DNA from: Candidatus Methanomethylophilaceae archaeon
GTDB taxonomy: Archaea > Thermoplasmatota > Thermoplasmata > Methanomassiliicoccales > Methanomethylophilaceae
Assembly: GCA_017455785.1 (NCBI GenBank)
Contig: JAFSYZ010000018.1
Location: 1 to 20,220 of the forward strand
Length of the DNA: 20,220 bases
Direction of reading: 5' to 3'
Position 1 is the stretch's first letter, and each line of letters opens with the position of its first letter. Positions 8,750 to 15,070 of this stretch are shown in pieces. Both the position numbers and the translations under genes were made by a program. The notes under the pieces are model-generated. The model searched no databases. It was not told where the DNA came from and was given only the letters and a program-made list of their open reading frames with translations.

Positions 8750-8780
8750 AGGTCGATGAGTGATACATAGCTAGGTCGAT
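8750..8780. repeat. AGGTCGAT direct repeat upstream of the Lrp gene
   Basis: AGGTCGAT occurs at 8750-8757 and again at 8773-8780, 23 bp apart, just upstream of the regulator's TATA box. Two same-face half sites of this kind fit an activator or autoregulatory site, but 8-bp repeats can arise by chance. Confidence 0.3.
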
Positions 8781-8893
8781 ATACCGGCGTTATCCCTTCG
8801 TTATTCCCATCATAGCCGGCCTATCGGGAACTGATATTTAAATCAGTAAACACTTGGATATATTAGCCAGATACCCATTTTTCATGCTCCAAT

Positions 8894-8905
8894 AACCTAT
8901 AGGTT
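8894..8905. promoter_or_regulatory. 12-bp palindrome at the promoter of the membrane-protein gene
   Basis: AACCTATAGGTT is a perfect palindrome. It runs directly into TTTTAAG (8904-8910), the best candidate promoter element for the downstream gene, so a protein bound here would interfere with TBP/TFB binding. Confidence 0.4.
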
Positions 8906-8979
8906 TTAAGTATCTCTAAGCAGATTTAGTCAGTAACCCTATGAAACAGGGATATAATGTACGTTTCAAAGGTGAAACA

Positions 8980-9432
8980 ATGGATATCAAAAATTCAAAC
9001 CCACTCGGCATCATCGGAGTGATCGGTGCCATCATATTGATCGTTGGGGTATTCCTCAACTGGCTGACCTTCGATTTCCTGGGATCATCGATAACATGGA
9101 ACGGTATGGATGTATTCAACGGTACACACAGCCTCAATGTTGATTACAAATTCGTTCCGCTCCTGGCATTGATCTGCGGAATTCTCTCGCTGATCATCAT
9201 GTTCGTACCCACACTCAAGAACGATGAGAGCTTCAAGGGTATCAACAACGCCCTAGGAATAATCGTCCTTATCCTGTCGATCGTTGTAGTGGTATTCGGA
9301 ATCCTCTTCTACACACAGAAGGACCTTACCACCATATACACAATCGGTATCGGATTCTGGCTGACCATCATCGGTGGTGTCATCGCCATGATCGGCGGTC
9401 TGATGCCCATCGTGAAGAACAAACTCCTGTAA
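8980..9432 (+). CDS. Four-helix membrane protein of unknown function
   Basis: I do not recognise this family. The 150-residue protein has four hydrophobic helices: about residues 8-31 ('GIIGVIGAIILIVGVFLNWL'), 57-76, 91-111 and 120-140. A polar loop of about 25 residues with 'NGMDVFNGTHSLNVDYKF' lies between helices 1 and 2. There are no catalytic motifs. I chose the ATG at 8980 because GGTGA lies 4 nt before it. An in-frame ATG at 8941 would add 13 mostly charged residues and lacks such a site. The gene converges with the Arg-rich helical-repeat gene, with a shared hairpin between them. Its upstream region holds a palindrome, suggesting regulated expression. Confidence 0.8.
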   Translation: MDIKNSNPLGIIGVIGAIILIVGVFLNWLTFDFLGSSITWNGMDVFNGTHSLNVDYKFVPLLALICGILSLIIMFVPTLKNDESFKGINNALGIIVLILSIVVVVFGILFYTQKDLTTIYTIGIGFWLTIIGGVIAMIGGLMPIVKNKLL

Positions 9433-9440
9433 ACCTGAAA

Positions 9441-9466
9441 TGTATGGGGGCGGAAGCCTCCATACA
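9441..9466. terminator. Bidirectional terminator hairpin between convergent genes
   Basis: TGTATGGGGGC (9441-9451), loop GGAA, GCCTCCATACA (9456-9466) forms an 11-pair stem, with one G-U pair in plus-strand RNA and a GNRA-class tetraloop. It begins 8 bp after one stop codon and ends 9 bp before the opposing one, and is followed by T-rich sequence on the plus strand. Confidence 0.65.
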
Positions 9467-9475
9467 ATCTTCATT

Positions 9476-11149
9476 CTAGAAACGCTTCTTCCTTCCTTTG
9501 GAAAATGACCTGCTCCTGTAACCGTCATCCTCGAAGATGAAGTCGAATGTCTCCGTATCGCCGATGGATTCGTAATGCTGACGGATGTGCTCTTTGGCAT
9601 CCTCGTCCCTGCAGACCTTCTGCAGCCACTTGATCGCAGGGAGCTCTTTGCTGCCTTCCATCTCGAAATACAGGTCAGCAGCCTCGATGTTCTTGCCTAC
9701 GTCATGCAAGGCGAACAGGAGTTTCCTGGAATGATATCTCTCATCCTTAGCTAGAACGACGAGGGCATCCCTACACTCGGCCATGAACGCATGCGCCCTA
9801 AGCCAATCTATCTCCCTCATCGATTTGATCTCACCGATCCTCTTGCCTACATCGACTATCCTTGCAGGCACGTTCTCACAGTACTTATCAAGATACTGGG
9901 TCTCCTCCAATCCGTCGACATAATCATCGATAAGCCCGTCAAGGTCGCCGTTCCTCAGATGGATGTCGGCTATCGCCTTCCTGATATCCGTACGACGTTT
10001 GAGAGGCATTAGTTCCTCCATGGCCTCCTCCGAACCGTACTTCGCGGCCTTTATCATCGAAGGTACCCAATCCTCCTTCTTCGACTGTATCTTCTTGGCC
10101 CTGAGGTACATACCATACGGAGTGTCCTCGATCCTCAGATTGGCCCCCTCGGAGATTATCAGATCCCCGTACTCATCGAAGTTCTCCTTCAGCCAAGGAA
10201 TCCCGTCCTCCTCCTCGTACGCCTTTATGTATCCGTAGAAGAACCTGGCCTCCCTGAATTCCGATGTCAGCCCTTCGAGATCCCTGAGTGCCTTCTTATC
10301 ACCCTTCATGGCGCGTGTGAATGCGGTATGGACATACTGTCTACGCGAATCCCTTTCCTTGAGGGACTCAATCTGCTTTGCAGCCCTCTCCGAATCCTTC
10401 TTTTTGACAAGGTATCTCAGACCCTCGTTCACTCTCGGATCATCGTGATTGCCGGCGAACACATCGATTATGGGATCGTCACCTTCAACATCCCCCAGTA
10501 GGATCTTACGGTAGATCGCGTGACACTTTCCTTCGGAATACATCTGCTCCAGAAAGATTGGATCGTAACCGGTATCCTTCAATTTACAGAGATAATCGAA
10601 TTCGATGAGTGCATCCTCGGAACAGTCGAACGCTATCGACTCCCTTACGTCAGCGAATGTCCTCTCACCTATGTCGTCAAGAAGTCTCAAGGCATTGTTC
10701 TCGCAACCCTTGCTCATAAGAACGGACCCGTGAATGAACAGCAGAAGGGCCTCGTCGTTCTCACCCTTGGATTGGAGTTCCACTCCCCTGAACAGGAGTT
10801 TCTGAGGGTCGTTGGAGATGATCTTGGGTCTCCTGACCGGTTCCTTCGGATATGATTCTCTGCGCGATGACCTCTCCCTCGGTGGACCGTCACGGTCCCT
10901 CCTGGGTCTGTCACCGTCCCTCCTGAAATCCTTCCTTTCTCCGCGACCGTTGTCACGACGTTCGTTCCTGCGGGGCCTGTCCTCACGTCCGGACCCGTCG
11001 CCACGCCTAGGCCTGTCGCCGCGGGATGATCTCCTCTCACCGTGACCTCTATCATCGGACCTCTTCCTGTCCCTGTGATCGCTGTTGCCGTCCCTGCGGC
11101 CGCGAGGCTTTTCGCCCTTCCTGAAACCATGGTCACCTTCTGAGGCCAT
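9476..11149 (-). CDS. Arg-rich disordered domain plus helical-repeat protein
   Basis: This 557-residue protein has three parts. Residues 1 to about 112 are low-complexity and extremely rich in Arg, Asp and Gly, with repeated 'DRPRR', 'RRDGDRPRRDRDG' and 'RSSRR' blocks, resembling RGG/RD-type RNA-binding disordered regions. Residues from about 113 to 535 are predicted all-helical, with TPR/Sel1-like stretches such as 'KLLFRGVELQSKGENDEA' and 'AAKYGSEEAMEELMPLKRR'. The tail is basic ('SRSFSKGRKKRF'). There is no signal peptide, membrane helix or enzyme motif. I cannot name a family. An RNA- or ribosome-associated scaffold is a reasonable inference from composition only. A TATA-like element around 11184-11192 lies upstream of the ATG at 11149, which is weakly preceded by GGTTGAT. 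It diverges from the small leaderless gene at 11264. Confidence 0.82.
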   Translation of the reverse strand: MASEGDHGFRKGEKPRGRRDGNSDHRDRKRSDDRGHGERRSSRGDRPRRGDGSGREDRPRRNERRDNGRGERKDFRRDGDRPRRDRDGPPRERSSRRESYPKEPVRRPKIISNDPQKLLFRGVELQSKGENDEALLLFIHGSVLMSKGCENNALRLLDDIGERTFADVRESIAFDCSEDALIEFDYLCKLKDTGYDPIFLEQMYSEGKCHAIYRKILLGDVEGDDPIIDVFAGNHDDPRVNEGLRYLVKKKDSERAAKQIESLKERDSRRQYVHTAFTRAMKGDKKALRDLEGLTSEFREARFFYGYIKAYEEEDGIPWLKENFDEYGDLIISEGANLRIEDTPYGMYLRAKKIQSKKEDWVPSMIKAAKYGSEEAMEELMPLKRRTDIRKAIADIHLRNGDLDGLIDDYVDGLEETQYLDKYCENVPARIVDVGKRIGEIKSMREIDWLRAHAFMAECRDALVVLAKDERYHSRKLLFALHDVGKNIEAADLYFEMEGSKELPAIKWLQKVCRDEDAKEHIRQHYESIGDTETFDFIFEDDGYRSRSFSKGRKKRF

Positions 11150-11234
11150 CAGATCATCAACCGTATCCAGCAGTATGGGTTCGGCTTATTATAACATTTG
11201 ATATGGAACCGTATTTCAATGCTTTCGCATCCCG

Positions 11235-11243
11235 TATATATTT
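11235..11243 (+). promoter_or_regulatory. TATA box of the 32-residue protein gene
   Basis: TATATATTT is centred about 25 bp before the ATG at 11264, so the predicted transcript begins at the start codon (leaderless). Confidence 0.55.
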
Positions 11244-11257
11244 GAATGTTCATTCAA
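11242..11257. promoter_or_regulatory. Operator-like dyad between TATA and start of the small gene
   Basis: TTGAATG-TT-CATTCAA is a perfect 7-bp inverted repeat with a 2-bp centre. It sits between the TATA box and the predicted start of transcription, the classical place for an archaeal repressor. Confidence 0.45.
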
Positions 11258-11263
11258 CTAACC

Positions 11264-11362
11264 ATGGGCAAGCATGCGAAAGAACGCCGTGCTGCCGCAT
11301 TGGCGAGGGCCGCGGGCAAGACCGAGACCGAAACCGGTGGACAGGCTCACAAGAAGCACTGA
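11264..11362 (+). CDS. Small basic protein, 32 residues, leaderless
   Basis: A short frame begins ATGGGCAAGCATGCG and ends in TGA at 11360-11362. The product starts MGKHAKERRAAALARAAGK, continues through a short 'TETETGG' turn and ends 'HKKH'. It is strongly basic, with an amphipathic Ala/Arg helix, and has no hydrophobic segment. Evidence that it is real: a good TATA box at leaderless spacing, an operator-like dyad, codon use like the neighbours, and a terminator-like hairpin about 37 bp after the stop. I do not recognise the family; nucleic-acid or ribosome binding is a guess from charge. It diverges from the Arg-rich protein gene and precedes the lipid kinase, which appears to have its own promoter. 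Confidence 0.6.
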   Translation: MGKHAKERRAAALARAAGKTETETGGQAHKKH

Positions 11363-11398
11363 TCCAACGAACCAACATCCGTGATCGCCAAACCCGTT

Positions 11399-11424
11399 CC
11401 CTGCCGGGCATCGTCCCGACAGGG
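11399..11424 (+). terminator. Terminator-like hairpin after the small gene
   Basis: CCCTG...CAGGG and an inner GGG...CCC pair around a CATCGT loop, with a 2x2 internal mismatch, followed by CTTTACTTCT. It lies between the 32-residue gene and the lipid kinase gene. Confidence 0.4.
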
Positions 11425-11519
11425 CTTTACTTCTGCAATATCCAATACGATATCCGTAGCCACAGGCTTCCAAATGTCGATATCTATTTCTACTGACCCC
11501 TCTTGGCTCGTCCGAGTCC

Positions 11520-12389
11520 ATGATAGGGATCATCTTCAACCCCAAGACGAACAAAGGCACATCCGTCGATAGAATGAAACACATTCTGACCGTCCTTGAC
11601 GAGAAGGGTGTCGAATACATCTACCGCGAGAGCGAGTACGCAGGACATTCCATTGTGCTTGCTAAGGAACTGGCGGAACAATGCGACATATTGGTCCCTT
11701 CAGGCGGTGACGGGACAGTCTTCGAGGTAGTCAACGGAGCTTTGGATGCCGATGTTACGTTCTTCCCTCTGCCTATGGGCTCCGGTAACGATGTCTGCCG
11801 TTCTCTAGACCTTCAAGGTAGGACTGACGAGGAACTAGTGGACATATTGTTAGCAAGGAAGGAGTGCGATTACGACTATTGGCTACTGAATAACAAATAT
11901 GCGATGCTGATCCTGCTGTCCTTCGGCATAGTGACCGATATCACCTATCGGTTCTCGATCAAGAAGGATACCGTGAAAACCGGTTACTACAGTACCCTGC
12001 TGAAGGCCATCCTTACGTCCAAGCCTAAAAGGTACATCGTGAAGACCGATTCCGGCGAAAGGGAATACTTCGCGGACTTCGTGTCACTGCAGAATCTGAA
12101 CATTTCAGGAGGAGGGATGAATATCTGCCCCGATGCATTGAAGGACGATTCCGTACTGGATCTGGTGGTGGTCAACCATAAGAACCCACTGAGGAAATTC
12201 CTGAACATGTTGGCACTGAACAGTGGAAAACTGCCATCGCAGCCTAATGTGGTCACCGAGAGAATCACGTTCGCGGAGATAACACCGCTCTCGGGGAATG
12301 AGATGTACTGCTTGGACGGCGAGCTAGCTTCGACCGAGAAGGCAGTGATCAGGATGGGCAAGAAGAAGCTCAGGTTCATCCAGCACTGA
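11520..12389 (+). CDS. Diacylglycerol-kinase-family lipid kinase
   Basis: This 289-residue protein belongs to the DAGK/YegS/sphingosine-kinase fold. The N-terminal catalytic domain has 'IIFNPKTNKG' at residues 4-13, the nucleotide loop GGDGT at 62-66 followed by 'EVVNGA', and 'PMGSGND', matching the family's G-T/S-G-N-D motif. The C-terminal beta domain ends with 'CLDGE', the usual D-G-E motif. The enzyme should phosphorylate a lipid hydroxyl with ATP at the inner face of the membrane. In an archaeon the acceptor would be an ether lipid or polyprenol-type alcohol, which is inference. A TATA-like sequence at about 11480-11488 gives a leader of roughly 10 nt; no Shine-Dalgarno is seen. Its TGA abuts the TGA of the convergent DoxX-like gene. 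Confidence 0.9.
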   Translation: MIGIIFNPKTNKGTSVDRMKHILTVLDEKGVEYIYRESEYAGHSIVLAKELAEQCDILVPSGGDGTVFEVVNGALDADVTFFPLPMGSGNDVCRSLDLQGRTDEELVDILLARKECDYDYWLLNNKYAMLILLSFGIVTDITYRFSIKKDTVKTGYYSTLLKAILTSKPKRYIVKTDSGEREYFADFVSLQNLNISGGGMNICPDALKDDSVLDLVVVNHKNPLRKFLNMLALNSGKLPSQPNVVTERITFAEITPLSGNEMYCLDGELASTEKAVIRMGKKKLRFIQH

Positions 12390-12884
12390 TCATTCCAATA
12401 TCGGGAACCTCTTCACTATCCACAATGATGTCCATTTTTCATACAACGACAGCTTTCTGAATCCGCCGAGGAAATAGACGACCAGAATGGCCAACAGACA
12501 AATTATGTGATAATCTATCAAAGGATTGTCCAACGGAGGGACTTGGATCAGGTACATGGTTATGAAGAACAACGATGCGCCCAACGTCCCCAATTTGGAT
12601 GCTATGCCAAAAATCAACGATATCCCTATCGCGATAAGGGCGAACATGAACAACACATCTATGAAAGCATTCCCTGCAAGGGAATTGAAAAGATCACCGA
12701 ATACCCCTCCCGTCTGATAGATAACATATGATGAGGGTGAGACACCATCTATCACAGCCCCGCCTGCAGGAGTACGGAAACCCAATCCGAACAACTTATC
12801 GAAGAAAGGCCACATGAACAGCCAACCCAATGCTATGCGCAGTATCGACAGTATGATCTCGCCTTTCTCACGATCATCGGACAT
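12390..12884 (-). CDS. DoxX/DoxD-like membrane protein
   Basis: This 164-residue integral membrane protein has four hydrophobic helices, opening 'ILRIALGWLFMWPFFDKLFG', the typical DoxX-family first helix, where 'R-x-x-x-G-x-x-F-x-x-x-x-x-x-K' is recurrent. Helix 2 is around residues 74-94, helix 3 around 95-113 and helix 4 around 122-140; the tail is basic. DoxX/DoxD relatives include the thiosulfate:quinone oxidoreductase small subunit and several redox-linked proteins, but the biochemical role here is unknown. It lies 58 bp downstream of the metal ATPase on the same strand and has its own TATA box (TTTTAAA at 12907-12913), about 26 bp from the ATG, so it is probably a leaderless transcript, possibly also reached by read-through from the ATPase. 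Confidence 0.78.
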   Translation of the reverse strand: MSDDREKGEIILSILRIALGWLFMWPFFDKLFGLGFRTPAGGAVIDGVSPSSYVIYQTGGVFGDLFNSLAGNAFIDVLFMFALIAIGISLIFGIASKLGTLGASLFFITMYLIQVPPLDNPLIDYHIICLLAILVVYFLGGFRKLSLYEKWTSLWIVKRFPILE

Positions 12885-12906
12885 GATAACTGGATAGTAA
12901 TCTGAG

Positions 12907-12913
12907 TTTAAAA
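12907..12913 (-). promoter_or_regulatory. TATA box of the DoxX-like gene
   Basis: TTTTAAA on the minus strand is centred 26 bp before the ATG at 12884, predicting a leaderless mRNA. Confidence 0.5.
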
Positions 12914-12942
12914 CCGCCTGATGGATGGATGCATAGACCCGT

Positions 12943-14871
12943 CTATGAAAGGATCGGCTCGGATACTTTGATGGAGGGTTGCATCTCGGCGACCGAACGT
13001 GGCGGTACCTCCGAATCGTCCGCCCTCTTTCTTCTTCCGTAAATCAGGAGCAATGCTGAGTTGACAACAACAGCGACCGAACCGAGATTATGCACCAATG
13101 CACCGGTCACAGGACTCAGTACGGCGAACATGGAGAGGCCGACGGCCATAGCGTTCCATACCAATGAGAAGGTGATGTTGACCCTCACCTTCTGCATCAT
13201 CTTCCTTGATATGCCGATAAGATGCGGCAGGGATTCGATACCGTCCTTCAACAATACGATATCGGAAGCATCAGCAGCGATATCGCTGCCGGTTGCACCC
13301 ATAGCCACTCCGACCCAGGCTTTCTTCAGAGCTGGTGCATCGTTAACACCGTCACCGACCATGCAGGCCCTGCATCCCGATTCCTGTCTCCTGTCGATCT
13401 CAGAGACCTTCGTCTCAGGTGTACACTCGGACACGATATCTGCTATGCCGGCCTCCGCTGCCATATGCCTTGCTGCACGCCCATTGTCACCTGTCAGAAG
13501 AACAGTCCTGACACCGTAGCCCTCGATATTCATGACCGTACTCTTGGCAGAGGGGCGTATGGAATCGGAGAACGCGATGAATCCCGCATACGTACCATCA
13601 ATCGACACATACACCACCGTACATCCATCGTTGTACAGTTCTTCGGTCCTTTTCACCGTCGGGCCATCCATGACGATACCTGATGACTGGAACATCCTCA
13701 TGTTCCCGATCCTGACCTTCCTTCCGCCGACCACTGCATCTATGCCGTGACCTACCGTCATATCGAACGAATCGGGTCTGGTATAATCCACGCCCGATGA
13801 CTCCGCGTATCTTACGAATGCTTTCGCCAGAGGGTGCTCCGAACAGGATTCGGCGGATGCTATCAAGGATACCGCATCGTCACCAACGACGTGTATCTCT
13901 GCGACCTTCGGCCTTCCCTCGGTTATTGTGCCAGTCTTATCGAATGCCACGATATCAACCTGTGACATCCTCTCCAGGGAATCCCCATCCCTGACCAGCA
14001 CCCCGCGTTTGGCGAGATTGCCAATGGCTGCCACTATGGCTGTCGGTGTGGCCAATATGAACGCGCAGGGGCAGAACACAATGCATACAGTCACGGCACG
14101 ATAGACATCCTTGGTTATCGCCAATGTAGCAACGGCCAATACAAGAACGAGCGCGACCAGCCATGTGGCCCATCTATCCACGGTCCTTACCATACGTGTC
14201 TTCTCCGCATCCACGGATGAGACCATCCCGACCATCCTTTGGAATGACGATTCTTCGGCGGTATGATCGGCCACCATATCGAAGGTCCCCATCTGATTCA
14301 TGGTACCACTGAAGACCTCGTCACCGACAGTCTTGTCCACTGGCAGGGATTCTCCTGTGATGACAGACTGATCGATCGATGTCTCGCCGATGATTATCCT
14401 GCCGTCCACAGGAACGGACTCCCCTGGAAGCACCCTTAGGACCTGTCCCACGTGTATGTCATCTACATCCACGTCCCTGACTGAACCGTCCACCACCAAC
14501 CTCCCTTTCTTAGGGGACATACTGACAAGGGCCTCGATGCCCTTGTTAGCCTTAGCAGCGGAGAGATCCTCCAGGAAACCTCCGATCTCCATGATCAGCG
14601 CTACCTCACCGGCCGCGAACCATTCACCCAACGCAAGGGCTGCGATAATGGCTATCGCCACCAGGACATCGGCCTTGATATCATGTCTGAGTATCAGTCC
14701 GGTAGTTGCATCCCAGAGTATCGGAGTGCCGCATAAGATGATTGCGACCCAAGCGGGATCCACTGCCAATTCCGAACCATAAAAGAAAGAAACGGCCAGC
14801 GACACAGCTGAAAGTATCAGGAAGAGCAGTGAACGCTTGACGTCATCCTTTATGAATTCGGTAAATGACAT
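12943..14871 (-). CDS. Heavy-metal P1B-type ATPase without N-terminal metal-binding domain
   Basis: This 642-residue membrane pump drives metal-ion transport by ATP hydrolysis through an aspartyl-phosphate. Key residues are all visible: the actuator 'TGESLPVDK', the membrane metal site Cys267-Pro268-Cys269 in 'VFCPCAFILATPTA', the phosphorylated Asp311 in 'FDKTGT', the P1B marker His346-Pro347 in 'CSEHPLAKAF', and Asp507/Asp511 in 'GDGVNDAPAL'. The protein opens directly with helices; the usual CxxC HMA domain is absent. The last helix reads 'ALVHNLGSVAVVVNSALLL'. This is neither the copper-type 'YN...MSSS' nor the zinc-type 'D-x-G' signature, so the metal (Zn/Cd, Mn or Cu) stays open. No Shine-Dalgarno is seen. 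An 11-nt dyad, ATATG-T-CATAT, lies at 14879-14889, just before the start. Confidence 0.93.
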   Translation of the reverse strand: MSFTEFIKDDVKRSLLFLILSAVSLAVSFFYGSELAVDPAWVAIILCGTPILWDATTGLILRHDIKADVLVAIAIIAALALGEWFAAGEVALIMEIGGFLEDLSAAKANKGIEALVSMSPKKGRLVVDGSVRDVDVDDIHVGQVLRVLPGESVPVDGRIIIGETSIDQSVITGESLPVDKTVGDEVFSGTMNQMGTFDMVADHTAEESSFQRMVGMVSSVDAEKTRMVRTVDRWATWLVALVLVLAVATLAITKDVYRAVTVCIVFCPCAFILATPTAIVAAIGNLAKRGVLVRDGDSLERMSQVDIVAFDKTGTITEGRPKVAEIHVVGDDAVSLIASAESCSEHPLAKAFVRYAESSGVDYTRPDSFDMTVGHGIDAVVGGRKVRIGNMRMFQSSGIVMDGPTVKRTEELYNDGCTVVYVSIDGTYAGFIAFSDSIRPSAKSTVMNIEGYGVRTVLLTGDNGRAARHMAAEAGIADIVSECTPETKVSEIDRRQESGCRACMVGDGVNDAPALKKAWVGVAMGATGSDIAADASDIVLLKDGIESLPHLIGISRKMMQKVRVNITFSLVWNAMAVGLSMFAVLSPVTGALVHNLGSVAVVVNSALLLIYGRRKRADDSEVPPRSVAEMQPSIKVSEPILS

Positions 14872-15046
14872 TGTATCAATATGTCATATGTTACTGAACA
14901 CATTAATAGTTATCTTACAATTTGTTCATTATATTGATGACACCGGCAATCACCCTCGTCATCAGACGATAAACGATGGTCGATGGCTCATGTTCAATAA
15001 TGAATGACAAATCATATCGAAAAGAGACGATTGGAAAAAAGAGTTA

Positions 15047-15065
15047 GGGCGGGAATCACCCGCCC
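15047..15065 (-). terminator. GC-rich intrinsic-type terminator of the CARF-nucleotidase gene
   Basis: GGGCGGG-TGATT-CCCGCCC on the minus strand begins 6 bp after the TGA stop and is followed a few bases later by TCTTTTTT (about 15034-15041). A 7-bp all-GC stem plus a U run is the classic intrinsic terminator layout. Confidence 0.75.
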
Positions 15066-15070
15066 CTGTT

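Noticed and set aside
8831..8846. CTGAT-ATTTAA-ATCAG small hairpin
   Set aside because: Five-base arms around an AT-rich centre are expected by chance in an AT-rich intergenic region; it may simply contain a TATA-like element.
14872..15046. Hidden small gene or RNA between the ATPase and the terminator
   Set aside because: Only very short frames are present and there is no stable fold beyond the terminator; the region looks like the ATPase promoter plus spacer.
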